From positions 186,001 through 250,000 of the forward strand of contig NZ_NWTG01000008.1 in NCBI RefSeq assembly GCF_002532045.1: a DNA stretch of 64,000 nucleotides. Direction: 5' to 3'. Shown here piece after piece: positions 1-8,736 of this stretch. Within the stretch, counting starts at the first letter, position 1, and each line of letters begins with the position of its first letter. A model generated the notes under the pieces. That model was not told the DNA's origin and did not search any database. It worked only from the letters and a program-made list of their open reading frames with translations. A program made the translations under genes and the position numbers. This DNA is from Bradyrhizobium sp. C9. GTDB lineage: Bacteria; Pseudomonadota; Alphaproteobacteria; Rhizobiales; Xanthobacteraceae.

Positions 1-128
1 GCAACGCGCGAGCGCGCCGGTTCTACGAGGCGCGCGGCTTCGTCCAGGCCGAGCAGACCGACGGGAGCCGCAATGAGGAGGGGGAACCCGACCTGCGCTA
101 TCTCTGGACGCGGACGGCTGCCGGATGA
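1..128 (+). CDS. GNAT-family N-acetyltransferase, C-terminal end only
   Basis: The frame is open from the window edge and ends with TGA. The 41 visible residues contain ARRFYEARGF, then a DG..NEE..PD.RY.W pattern, which is the usual C-terminal signature of small GNAT acetyltransferases (acetyl-CoA-dependent acyl transfer). The acetyl-CoA-binding loop and the start lie outside the window, so the substrate cannot be inferred. Confidence 0.7.
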   Translation, partial: NARARRFYEARGFVQAEQTDGSRNEEGEPDLRYLWTRTAAG

Positions 129-292
129 CATACTGATCGGATTAACTGACCGCAGGCGGACCTGGGGACAGGACGGGGCTCACGGCGAGGCGAAGTTCGT
201 CCGACAATCGGCCACCATTTGAGCACTTGATGCCTGTATCGACGAGCGAATGTACCCTTGGGCCGAAGCTCCGTGGTACGGACCGGAGCAAC

Positions 293-1909
293 ATGACAAG
301 CCCCTGCCGCGTTCTGATGATCTACCCGAAATTCGTTCCGGACTCGTTCTGGAACTATACGGAAGCTTGCGAACTCGTCGGCGCGAAGTATCCGGCGGCG
401 CCACTCGGACTGATCACCGTTGCGGCCATGCTGCCGAAGCATTGGGAGATTCGGCTCATCAACCGCAACACCGAGCCTTCGACCGAAGCGGACCTTGACT
501 GGGCCGATCTCGTCATGATCGGCGGCATGCTCAACCAGCAGCCTGATTTTCTCCACCTGATCGATCTCGCTCACCGGCACGGCAAGCCGGTATGTGTCGG
601 TGGGCCTGACGTCTCCTCGAGCCCGCACCTTTACGCGGATGCGGACTTCCAGGTGATCGGCGAGGCCGAGCACGTCATCGAGGAATTCATCGCCGCGTGG
701 GAGCGCGGCGAGCGCGAGGGCGTGTTCGTCGCCGAGAAATTCAAGATCGACGTCACGCTAAGCCCGATGCCCCGCTACGATCTGATCAAGTTCGATCATT
801 ATCTCTTTATCGGCGTGCAATATTCGCGTGGTTGCCCGTTCACCTGCGAGTTCTGCGATATTATCGAGCTGTACGGGCGCGTGCCGCGCACCAAGACCCC
901 CGATCAGATTCTCGCTGAGCTGCAAGCGCTCTACGATCATGGTTATCGTGGGCACGTCGATTTCGTCGACGACAATTTCATCGGCAACAAGAAAAACCTC
1001 CGCATCTTGCTGCCGCGGCTCAAAGTCTGGCTGGAAGAGCGAGACTATCCGTTCGAGTTCTCGACCGAAGCCTCGATCAATATCGCTGATGACAGCGAGC
1101 TGTTGCAGGCAATGAAGGACGCGAACTTCTTCGGAATTTTCGTCGGCATTGAGAGCCCGGATCCAGAGACCCTCGTGCAGATGAAGAAAAAGCAGAACAC
1201 CAGGCGCAACATCGCCGAGAGCGTTCACAAGATCTACGACTATGGCATGTTCGTCACCGCGGGTTTCATCGTCGGGTTCGACACCGAGAAGGTCTCGATG
1301 GCGCAGGCGATGATCGACTTCATCGAGGAGGCGAGCATTCCAGTCTGCATGGTTGGACTGCTCTATGCGCTGCCTGGCACACAGCTGACGCGGCGGCTGG
1401 CCCAGGAAGGCCGCCTGCACGAAGGCCATGATCTCATGAAGGTCGAGCAGGCGGGCGACCAATGCACGCTCGGCTGCAATTTCGAAACCAAGCGTCCGCT
1501 TCGTGACATCCTTGTGGACTACAAGGCTGTGCTCGGGCACGTGTTCAGCCCGGCGGCATATGCAGGGCGGCTGTCGCGGCTTTCCGTCATGCTCGACCGG
1601 TCCGATCGGCGCCGCGGTCTGCCCGATGGCGACGTGCGCACCAAGCTTGGCGGCATCGAGGGCGTGCACAAGATCATGCGGACGCTGCCGGAGGTTCGCG
1701 AGCCGTTCTGGAAGACCTTCGTCGAGGTCGCCAAGTCCAACCCGGGCGCACTGCGCTACATCGTGATGCTGATGGCGCTGTACCTGCATTTCGGACCGTT
1801 CTCGAAGCACGTGATCGGTGAGATTGACCGCCGGATTGCCGAGCTGGATGCCATGCCTCCGGTGAGGGTCGCGGAGCTTGCGCCGGGAGCTCAGCTGGAC
1901 GCCGTTTGA
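293..1909 (+). CDS. B12-binding radical SAM protein, HpnP-like (DUF4070 C-terminus)
   Basis: This is a 538-aa protein. The N-terminal ~150 residues look like a cobalamin-binding Rossmann domain. The radical SAM core follows with the 4Fe-4S motif CPFTCEFC (Cys181, Cys185, Cys188), then the GFIVGFD strand typical of the fold. The C-terminal ~130 residues fit DUF4070. Overall layout and motifs such as SFWNY and EFSTEASINIAD resemble HpnP, the C-2 hopanoid methylase of Rhodopseudomonas and Bradyrhizobium, but paralogues of unknown substrate are common, so no symbol is given. The ATG at 293 is preferred over an upstream TTG/ATG pair at 227/230 because GGAG lies just before it and the cobalamin fold begins immediately after. 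A Crp/Fnr regulator gene follows on the same strand. Confidence 0.85.
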   Translation: MTSPCRVLMIYPKFVPDSFWNYTEACELVGAKYPAAPLGLITVAAMLPKHWEIRLINRNTEPSTEADLDWADLVMIGGMLNQQPDFLHLIDLAHRHGKPVCVGGPDVSSSPHLYADADFQVIGEAEHVIEEFIAAWERGEREGVFVAEKFKIDVTLSPMPRYDLIKFDHYLFIGVQYSRGCPFTCEFCDIIELYGRVPRTKTPDQILAELQALYDHGYRGHVDFVDDNFIGNKKNLRILLPRLKVWLEERDYPFEFSTEASINIADDSELLQAMKDANFFGIFVGIESPDPETLVQMKKKQNTRRNIAESVHKIYDYGMFVTAGFIVGFDTEKVSMAQAMIDFIEEASIPVCMVGLLYALPGTQLTRRLAQEGRLHEGHDLMKVEQAGDQCTLGCNFETKRPLRDILVDYKAVLGHVFSPAAYAGRLSRLSVMLDRSDRRRGLPDGDVRTKLGGIEGVHKIMRTLPEVREPFWKTFVEVAKSNPGALRYIVMLMALYLHFGPFSKHVIGEIDRRIAELDAMPPVRVAELAPGAQLDAV

Positions 1910-2054
1910 TGGACGGCGAAGTTCGCCGGCGAGCCGCGGGATTTGCATGCGCCAGCCCGTGAGCTGGGCCGGAAGGTGTCCCGTAACGGCAGGCGCGTTC
2001 CAGTCTTGCCCGAGCGCGGATCTTCGCTTCGGCCGAATTCAAGGGAGGCCTCGA

Positions 2055-2873
2055 TTGCCTCGGCGTCTCCGCGGCAGGGGGCCAACGTCAGTGAGCCGTG
2101 CAGCGAGGGTGAAGCCGCCGGTCGCGTCGGCGGAGGACGGCCTGTCGCCGAAGTGGAGCCTCGCGCTCGCGGGACTGTCGGCGGCACAGCGCAAGGACAT
2201 CCGCAGCCGGATGCGGACCATGACCCTGCCGCCACGCTCCATCCTGTCCCGGCAGGGCGCGCCCAGCGATACGATGGTGGTCCTCGAGGACGGCCGTGTC
2301 AGGCTGCTGCAGGCGCAGCCCAGCGGCGAGCAATTTACCTTTGGCGTGTTCGTCGGCGGCACGATCCTCGGCCTCGCCGCGCTGGTGCTCGACCAGCCGC
2401 GTATCCTCACCGCCGAGACCATCGACCAGGTCGTGGTCTCGGTGATGCCGCGGCGGGATTTTGTCGTCTGCACCCGGAGCGTGCCCGGTTTCCTCGACAA
2501 CATCACGCGGCTGCTGGCGCTGCTCTCGGTCGAGAGCATCGAGCGCACCGGCCCGCAGGCTCTGGATGACGCCTGGGTGCGTCTCGGCAGCATCCTGACC
2601 TCGCTCGCCCGCAACGACAGCCGCAATTCATGCCCGACGATCACGGGGCTGACCCAGGAAGACCTGGCCAGCATGGTCGGCGTCAGCCGTTCCTGGATCG
2701 GCGCTGCCCTTGCCGAGTTCGAGCGGATGTCGCTGATCTCCAAGCGCCGCAGCAGGATCACGATCGAGCAGCCCGTGCGTCTGGCCGAATTCATCGCATC
2801 AGCGCGCCGCCGCCTTCCGGACGATATCGACTGCGCCAAGCCACGCCATTTCAAGAATGAGGACCGGGAATGA
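2055..2873 (+). CDS. Crp/Fnr-family transcriptional regulator
   Basis: A cyclic-nucleotide-binding-like beta-roll (FGVFVGGTILGLAALV) is followed by a winged helix-turn-helix with LTQEDLASMVGVSRSWI. No cysteine cluster suited to an Fe-S sensor is visible, so the effector is unknown. The recognition helix (VSRSWIGAAL) lacks the E..SR signature of FNR/FixK proteins, so it probably binds a different site. The start is a choice: TTG at 2055 has a strong AAGGGAGG six bases upstream, giving 272 aa, while GTG at 2091 would give 260 aa and still contain both domains. The stop overlaps the ATG of the DUF1330 gene by four bases, indicating translational coupling. Confidence 0.82.
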   Translation: MPRRLRGRGPTSVSRAARVKPPVASAEDGLSPKWSLALAGLSAAQRKDIRSRMRTMTLPPRSILSRQGAPSDTMVVLEDGRVRLLQAQPSGEQFTFGVFVGGTILGLAALVLDQPRILTAETIDQVVVSVMPRRDFVVCTRSVPGFLDNITRLLALLSVESIERTGPQALDDAWVRLGSILTSLARNDSRNSCPTITGLTQEDLASMVGVSRSWIGAALAEFERMSLISKRRSRITIEQPVRLAEFIASARRRLPDDIDCAKPRHFKNEDRE

Positions 2874-3169
2874 CCGTCTATGTGATCGCACTGGTGAAGT
2901 TCACGCAGGAAGAATACTACCGCCGCTACCAGTCCCGCTTTGCCGGCGTGTTCAAGGCTTTCAACGGCCGCCTGCTGGCGGCCGATGAGAGGCCGAAGGT
3001 TCTCGACGGCGAGTGGACGCGCGACAAGGTCGTGATCATGGAATTTCCCGATGAGGCGGAGGCGACCCGCTTCCTCGACTCGCCGGCCTATCAGGAAATA
3101 TCCAGGGATCGCATCGCGGGCGCGACCGTGCTGTCACTGCTGGTGAAGGGGCTGCCATCGCCGCCATGA
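2870..3169 (+). CDS. DUF1330 domain protein
   Basis: This 99-aa protein has the compact ferredoxin-like pattern of DUF1330: a first strand MTVYVIALVKF, a YYRRYQ helix, GRLLAADE, and the late EFPDEAEATRFLDSPAYQ motif. Members are small dimeric alpha/beta-barrel-like proteins of unknown biochemical role. The start overlaps the stop of the Crp/Fnr gene (ATGA), so both are probably made from one transcript. Nothing in the sequence identifies a ligand. Confidence 0.85.
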   Translation: MTVYVIALVKFTQEEYYRRYQSRFAGVFKAFNGRLLAADERPKVLDGEWTRDKVVIMEFPDEAEATRFLDSPAYQEISRDRIAGATVLSLLVKGLPSPP

Positions 3170-3216
3170 GCAGGCACGGATGGCCACGCCGGGACCGTCG
3201 GTGGCGCTGCTGAGAC

Positions 3217-4044
3217 TCAGGCAACGTCGGTAGAAAGCGAGACGTTCTTCCACGCGTCGAATTCGGCCTGCAGCAGCTTCATCTTGTCCTCGACCAGCCG
3301 CACGGCATCGCTGCCGAGCAGCAGATGCGCCGGCGGATCGGCCGATAGTGCGAGTTTCAACATGGCCTGCGCGGCCTTGTTGGGGTCGCCGACCTGCCGG
3401 CCACTCATTTCCATGCGGCGCTTGCGGATCGGGTCGATGAGAGCGTCATAGTCTGCGATCGACCGCTCCGCCCGTACCATCGATCGTCCGGCCCAATCGG
3501 TGCGGAAGCTGCCGGGTTCGACCGCGGTGACCTTGATGCCGAGGTCCCTGACCTCCTTGCCGAGGGTTTCGGATATACCTTCCAGCGCGAACTTGCTGCC
3601 GTGGTAGTAACCGAGACCGGGCATCGTGATGATCCCGCCCATCGACGTGATGTTGAGGATGTGCCCGGCGCGCCGCTTGCGCATGAAGGGCAGCACCGCC
3701 TGGATCATCGCCACCGCGCCGAAAACGTTGACCTCGAATTGGCGCCGCAGGTCGTCGATCGAGGATTCCTCCAGAATGCCCTCGTGGCCGTAGCCGGCAT
3801 TGTTCACCAGAATGTCGATTGCGCCGATCCTGTGCTCGACGTCGGCGATGGCGGGCGCGATGGCCCCGCTGTTGGTGACGTCGAGGATCACCGCGTGCAC
3901 GCCTGCGCCGAGCGCTTCGAACGCCTGCTTGTCGTTGGCGTTGCGCACGGTGCCGGCGACGGTATGGCCGTCGCTCAATGCAGCCTCGGCCAACGCGCGG
4001 CCGAAGCCGGACGAAACGCCCGTGATGAGGAAAGTCTTTGCCAT
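3217..4044 (-). CDS. Short-chain dehydrogenase/reductase
   Basis: This is a 275-aa classical SDR. The NAD(P)-binding motif TGVSSGFG is at the N-terminus, NNAGYG follows near residue 85, then the catalytic Ser in NITSMGG and the YHGSK (Y-x3-K) pair. An Arg in the first variable loop (VRNAND) suggests NADP(H) preference. The substrate is not predictable. The gene is divergent from a LysR gene across about 100 bp, the usual arrangement of a LysR regulator with its target. Confidence 0.88.
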   Translation of the reverse strand: MAKTFLITGVSSGFGRALAEAALSDGHTVAGTVRNANDKQAFEALGAGVHAVILDVTNSGAIAPAIADVEHRIGAIDILVNNAGYGHEGILEESSIDDLRRQFEVNVFGAVAMIQAVLPFMRKRRAGHILNITSMGGIITMPGLGYYHGSKFALEGISETLGKEVRDLGIKVTAVEPGSFRTDWAGRSMVRAERSIADYDALIDPIRKRRMEMSGRQVGDPNKAAQAMLKLALSADPPAHLLLGSDAVRLVEDKMKLLQAEFDAWKNVSLSTDVA

Positions 4045-4145
4045 GGGAGATGTCCTTCAGATCGAGATTGCGGGCTCGATATAGGCGACTTGATTAGTGC
4101 AATAGTCGGCATAGAGTGGCATGACCTGATGCAGATAATCGAACA

Positions 4146-5111
4146 ATGCAGCATGCTGGCCTTTTCGAGCTGAACGCCGTCGTCGCGATTTCGACCCATC
4201 GCAGCTTTCGCGCGGCCGCGACCGAACTCGGCATTTCACCGTCGGCGTTGAGCCATGCGATCGCCGCCCTGGAGAAGCGGCTTGGCGTGCGTCTCATCAA
4301 TCGGACGACGCGCAGCGTCGCGCTGTCGGAGGCGGGAGAGCGCTTCCTCGCCAGGGTCAGTCCCGCGTTGCGCGAAATCGCCGGCGCGATGGAGGATGTC
4401 AACGAGTTCCGGGATACGCCCGCGGGAACGCTGCGCATCAATTTGAAGGAGCGCGCCGCGCACCAGATCCTCCGTCCGGTCGTTGCAAGGTTTCTGCGGC
4501 GCTATCCAGACATGAACGTTGAGCTGTCCCTGGAGGGGCGTCCCATCGATATCGTCGCGGAAGGTTTCGATGCCGGCATCCGGCTGGCCGAAGCCGTACC
4601 GCAGGACATGGTTGCGATCCCTTGCGGTCCGGACACGCGCTTCATCGTCGTTGGCGCGCCCGAATATTTCGCGCGCACTTCTGTGCCGCGTTCTCCGCTC
4701 GATCTCCTCGCCCATGAATGCATTCGCAGGCGGATGCCGAGCGGAAAGCTCTATCGCTGGGAGTTCGAAAAGCGCGGCGGCGAGCAGATGGTGGTGGATG
4801 TCCGGGGCAGGCTGACCCTCGACGGTGACATTCTGATGGTCGAAGCCGCTCTCGAATGCCTGGGACTGGCGTTCGTCAGCGATTTTTGGGTGAGGGGGCA
4901 TCTTGCCGCCGGCACTCTGCGCGCAGTGCTGGACGACTGGACGCCGCCATTTCCCGGCTTGCGTCTCTACTATCCGCGGCACCGGCACATGACGGCCGGC
5001 CTGCGTGCTTTCGTCGACATGATACGGGAGGAGACGAAGTCGGCCGCCAGGGGTGGGGAGGCCCACGCACCTCCGGCCAAGCGATCGGGCGATCGTCGCA
5101 AGCGCGCTTGA
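4146..5111 (+). CDS. LysR-family transcriptional regulator
   Basis: The 321-aa protein starts with a typical LysR winged HTH (FRAAATELGISPSALSHAIAALEKRLGVRL, shown only as a positional guide to residues 20-50) followed by LINRTTRSVALSEAGERF. A periplasmic-binding-like effector domain covers residues ~90-300. The motif set is that of the large LysR subgroup commonly paired with SDR or quinone-oxidoreductase genes. It is divergently transcribed from the SDR gene and probably regulates it and itself. The last ~25 residues are Lys/Arg/Ala rich and look like a non-conserved tail. Confidence 0.9.
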   Translation: MQHAGLFELNAVVAISTHRSFRAAATELGISPSALSHAIAALEKRLGVRLINRTTRSVALSEAGERFLARVSPALREIAGAMEDVNEFRDTPAGTLRINLKERAAHQILRPVVARFLRRYPDMNVELSLEGRPIDIVAEGFDAGIRLAEAVPQDMVAIPCGPDTRFIVVGAPEYFARTSVPRSPLDLLAHECIRRRMPSGKLYRWEFEKRGGEQMVVDVRGRLTLDGDILMVEAALECLGLAFVSDFWVRGHLAAGTLRAVLDDWTPPFPGLRLYYPRHRHMTAGLRAFVDMIREETKSAARGGEAHAPPAKRSGDRRKRA

Positions 5112-5144
5112 GCTGTCAAAATTGGGGTCCGGCGAAACGGCCAG

Positions 5145-5736
5145 CTACAGATGCGGCACCACTTCGATGCTTGCCTTGAGAAGCGCTGAAGCCGGCGAGC
5201 CGTTCATCAGCTCGTAGGAAAATCGCGTCTCGAAATAGTCGCCGCCGAGAAAGCCCTTGTTCGGGCTGTAGGCGGTGCTGCTCTCGTTGTCAGCCCAATA
5301 TTTTCCGCGCTTGGGACTGACGAGAATCTTCTGCGGGCGCATCGGCCCCAGCGAGCCATAATTGATCCGGCACACGTGATCTTGCAGCACGATGATCTTG
5401 ACGGCGACCGTACAGTCCGGGCAGAGGCTGATCCTTGGGACGCGGAAATTCGGGTGTGCCTCCCGGCGGCAGGTCGTGGTCCCAGGTGATTTCGCCGTCC
5501 TCGACCTTGAGATCGCAGACCAGTGGCAGCAGGTACCCGCAGGTCATCGCGTCAACGAATGGCGGGCAGCGCTTGATGGTGTCCTCGTCGTGCAGGTTGA
5601 TCGAGGAGAAGGTCGTTGCCGGCATGGTCTTGAGCCAGTCGGGAACACCTTGCGCTGCCGGGACCGGTCGCGGGATCAATCCTTCGAGCTGTTCCGGACA
5701 GCGAAATTTGAGCGTCAGCTTGTTGTTGTTCGTCAT
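5145..5736 (-). pseudogene. Frameshifted hypothetical gene
   Basis: Two overlapping minus-strand frames look like halves of one protein. The first begins at the ATG at 5736 (GGAG six bases before it) with MTNNNKLTLKFRCPEQLEGL and reads well to about DLPPGGTPEFPRP near 5435. The second is open from about the same point through PDCTVAVKIIVLQDHVCRINYG to the stop at 5145. A one-base shift between roughly 5405 and 5460 joins them into a ~195-aa product. After the shift point the first frame turns into Arg/Ala-rich text typical of an out-of-frame reading. The protein family is not recognised. A sequencing error is the alternative to real decay. Confidence 0.55.
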
Positions 5737-5902
5737 TGGGCGCTCCACTGCGCCCGATCGACCTACATGATGATGTCGTGAATTCTCGCTCACGATCGAT
5801 TGATGGCGACCTCAGCCATGCGTCAGACAAACGCCAATCCGTTGCCGCCCTCATCGAAAGCAGGGGCAGACACAATCTGAAGCACACGGGAAACGCCGGG
5901 CG

Positions 5903-6988
5903 CTAGCTCACGAGATACTTCGCCACCGCCGGCTCGTTCCATTCGATGCCGAGCCCGGGACCGCGGGCGGTGACTGCGCCGTCCGTGACCTCGGCAGGCC
6001 TTGCGAGGATCGCGCTCGCGAAGTCGAGGAACTCGAGCCAGTGCGCAGTCGGCGTCACCGCGAGCAGATGCGCGCTGATCTCCGCGAACAAATGGCTCGA
6101 CATCGGGATCGACGCTGCATCGGCCTGTCCCGCGACCTGCATCCAGCCGGTGACGCCGCCGACCTTCATCACGTCGGGCATGATGAAGTCGGATGCGCCG
6201 GCTGCGATCGCCTCGGCGAAGCCGCGCGGAAACCACCAGTTCTCGCCGGCCTGGATCGGCGTCGGCGAGGTCTCGCGGACCCTGGCGTGGCCGGACAGGC
6301 TTTCCTGCGGCACCGGCTCCTCGATCCAGTGCAAATCGTAGGGCGCAAGCCGGGCGATGCGGCGAGTGGCTTCCGTGGGATCGAGCGACTGGTTGAAATC
6401 GATCATCAGCGCGATGTCGGGGCCGAGCGCGGCGCGCACGCCCTTCACGACGCGCTCGTCGTTGGCGGCATCGCCGTCGCCACCCTTGATCTTGATGCCC
6501 TTGAATCCCTGGTCGAGCGAGCGGCGCAGCGCGCGCTCGTCGGCAACGGGATCGACCGCACCGTAGCTGTCATAGGCCTTGATCGGCTTTGCCGAGCCGC
6601 CGAGCAGCTCGACCAGCGGCCGGCCGGCGAGTTGGCCGAGCACATCCCAATAGGCCATGTCGAGGCCCGACACGGCCATCCCGACCAGACCTTGGGCGCC
6701 GAGTAGCCTGAACCTGGCGTCCATCGCCTTCATCAGATCGAACGGGGCGACTGGCCTGCCGATCAGCTCGCGTCCGATCTCCTCGATCAGATAACAGAGA
6801 GGGTGAAGTGTGAGCTTGCTGTAGGCGAAGATGTAGGTGCGGCCGGTAACGCCTTGATCGGTCTCGACATCGATCAGCACCAGCGGACCGGAATCGATCA
6901 GGCCAAACGCGGTCTTCACAGGACGCTTGAGCGGCACCACGACGCTTCGTGCCTTCACTCCGCGAATCGCGGCAACGGTCTGGCTCAT
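5903..6988 (-). CDS. Enolase-superfamily enzyme (mandelate racemase/muconate lactonizing subgroup)
   Basis: The 361-aa protein has the N-terminal capping domain and a barrel carrying KGIKIKGGD (the K-x-K base), DFNQ and EEPVPQ as successive metal ligands, and GENWW. Such enzymes abstract an alpha proton from carboxylate substrates using Mg2+. The HLFAEISAHLL segment in the last third is typical of mandelate-racemase-type dehydratases and racemases. The ATG at 6988 is chosen because AAGGAAA lies five bases upstream; the frame is open further upstream, but that part overlaps the neighbouring cupredoxin-fold gene antiparallel-free region and reads as Arg/Ser-rich non-coding text. Substrate unknown. 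Confidence 0.85.
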   Translation of the reverse strand: MSQTVAAIRGVKARSVVVPLKRPVKTAFGLIDSGPLVLIDVETDQGVTGRTYIFAYSKLTLHPLCYLIEEIGRELIGRPVAPFDLMKAMDARFRLLGAQGLVGMAVSGLDMAYWDVLGQLAGRPLVELLGGSAKPIKAYDSYGAVDPVADERALRRSLDQGFKGIKIKGGDGDAANDERVVKGVRAALGPDIALMIDFNQSLDPTEATRRIARLAPYDLHWIEEPVPQESLSGHARVRETSPTPIQAGENWWFPRGFAEAIAAGASDFIMPDVMKVGGVTGWMQVAGQADAASIPMSSHLFAEISAHLLAVTPTAHWLEFLDFASAILARPAEVTDGAVTARGPGLGIEWNEPAVAKYLVS

Positions 6989-7020
6989 CGGTGTTTCCTT
7001 CAGGTGGCTTCCACTTCTTG

Positions 7021-8352
7021 TTATTGGACACCGTACCATCGCAGCAGCCGCGGCGCGGTCCAATCGGTCGCGACCTGCTCGATCAGGTAGCGGCCCGGAT
7101 ATTCGGCGAGGAAGGCGATGCGCTGAGTCTGGCCCGGTTCGACCGCGAGCGTGTCGAGCCAGAACGGCTTCCAGCCATCGTCGAGCCGGTCGAGCAGACG
7201 GAAATGATGGCCGTGCAGATGAAAGACGTTTGCGATCGCGCTTTGGTTGGTCAGGGTCAACACGACGGTTCGGCCGGTCTTGGCCTGAAAGGCCGGAGCG
7301 GTTGACGGCTTGAAGTCCGCTGGGCGGAACCACTCGGTCGGCGCGCCGAGCGCCAGATCGAATCGGGCAGCGCCCTTGAGGTCGAACTGCGCGGGCATGT
7401 CGTTGCCCGGCAGCGGTGGGGCCGGCGGGAACGGCGCCGTTCGGATCGGCGGTTCGTTCGAGACGGCGAGCTTGCCGACCGGACGGGCTTGCTTGCCGTC
7501 GTGCAGCAGGATCGGGAAGCTGGTTCCGGCCGGACCGATCGCATCGACAAAGACATCCGTGCGGCTGCCGGGCGCCAGCACCAGCGCGCCGTTGCGGGCC
7601 TGGAACGGCTCGGCCGGCTGGCCGTCGATTGCCATCACCCGGACGTCGAGGTTCTCGAGCTTCACCGCCAGCACGCTGCGTTGGCTGCCATTGATAAAGC
7701 GGAGTCTGAGGCGGGCATTGGCCGGGGCCGAGATATCGTATGAGGTCTTGCCGTTAATTGTATGAATTTGCGTGGAATCTTTCGGATCTCCTCCAGGCGG
7801 GATTGCGGTTCCATCGGGCTGCAGGCGCCACTCCTCGATCAGCAGGACCTCGTCCCGATCGACCGCCACGGGCGAGGCGCCGGTTACGATCAGCGGACGC
7901 GGGCGCGCCGGCGCCGTGCCATCCCCGAACAGCGGCTCGCACAGGAAGGTGCCGGCATGCCGTAGCGGGAGCTGGAAGGTATCCTTTGCGCCGGTGGCAA
8001 GCGGCGCCCGGGAGGCCAGCGGCTCCGCGGCCGGGACGCCATCGAGCCCGCGGCAATCGAGCGCGGCAGCAACCGGCAACTCGTTGCCGAAGGTCACGTC
8101 GAGGACCTCGCCGCGCCTGAAGCGGAGATCGCCGCTACCGAGCGACCACACCGAGGTCTCTGGGATGCCTGGACGAAGCGAGATGCGGTCGGCTTTGGCC
8201 TGGAGCGCGACCGCGGTCCGGCCCTGCGCCGAGCTGGCGGCCGGCCAAGCGGGGCAAAGCGCCGCCGCGCCGAGGCCGGCGATCAGGTCGCGCCGGGTGA
8301 GGGAAAATTCGGGACTTGCTGCGGGGCTTGCCATCCGGCCGATGCGGACCAT
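7021..8352 (-). CDS. Multicopper-oxidase-fold protein with degenerate copper sites, Tat-exported
   Basis: This 443-aa protein has three cupredoxin-like domains and an N-terminal Tat signal (SLTRRDLIAGLGAAALCPAW). A laccase normally has HxHG in domain 1, a second HxH, then HPxHxH and HCHxxxH at the end. Here the domain-1 site reads LDCRGLDG, the second reads AGTFLCEPLF, the third keeps only HLHGHHF, and the final motif is replaced by PGRYLIEQVATDW. Type 1 and trinuclear copper ligands are therefore largely missing, as in the cell-division protein FtsP/SufI, so an oxidase role is unlikely. The ATG at 8352 or at 8334 could be the start; neither has a strong ribosome-binding site. Confidence 0.78.
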   Translation of the reverse strand: MVRIGRMASPAASPEFSLTRRDLIAGLGAAALCPAWPAASSAQGRTAVALQAKADRISLRPGIPETSVWSLGSGDLRFRRGEVLDVTFGNELPVAAALDCRGLDGVPAAEPLASRAPLATGAKDTFQLPLRHAGTFLCEPLFGDGTAPARPRPLIVTGASPVAVDRDEVLLIEEWRLQPDGTAIPPGGDPKDSTQIHTINGKTSYDISAPANARLRLRFINGSQRSVLAVKLENLDVRVMAIDGQPAEPFQARNGALVLAPGSRTDVFVDAIGPAGTSFPILLHDGKQARPVGKLAVSNEPPIRTAPFPPAPPLPGNDMPAQFDLKGAARFDLALGAPTEWFRPADFKPSTAPAFQAKTGRTVVLTLTNQSAIANVFHLHGHHFRLLDRLDDGWKPFWLDTLAVEPGQTQRIAFLAEYPGRYLIEQVATDWTAPRLLRWYGVQ

Positions 8353-8487
8353 TTTCAGATGTACCTGTCCAGTCGCGATCGGTCGCAGGGCGGGCTCTCC
8401 AGCGGCCATTTTTTTGCTGCGAACCGGTGGGCGCATGTTATAAGCCCGGCCGCCCGCGGCATCGCGGCCGGACTGGATGCTTTTCGC

Positions 8488-8572
8488 GCGGGCGTGGCGG
8501 AACTGGTAGACGCGCTGGATTTAGGTTCCAGTGACGAAAGTTGTGGGGGTTCGAGTCCCTCCGCCCGCACCA
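8488..8572 (+). tRNA. tRNA-Leu (anticodon UAG)
   Basis: An 85-nt cloverleaf with encoded CCA. The acceptor arms GCGGGCG and CGCCCGC pair perfectly. The anticodon stem CTGGA/TCCAG encloses the loop TTTAGGT with TAG as anticodon. A long variable arm is present, as expected for a class II leucine tRNA, and the T-loop reads GTTCGAGTC. It lies about 165 bp upstream of tig. A possible -10 (GTTATA, 8437-8442) is preceded 17 bp upstream by TTGCTG. Confidence 0.96.
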
Positions 8573-8736
8573 AGCGCTTACAGCGTTTGCATGACGAATT
8601 CTTGGAGAACCTTGGGCCCCGCAGGGGACGAGGGTTCGCCGAACCCACAGACGTTAGGCCGCAAGGCTCACCGTCGAACAGATTGACACTGCCACGGCCG
8701 CTCGGGCCGCGGCAAAAGCGGAAGAAGATTGATACC

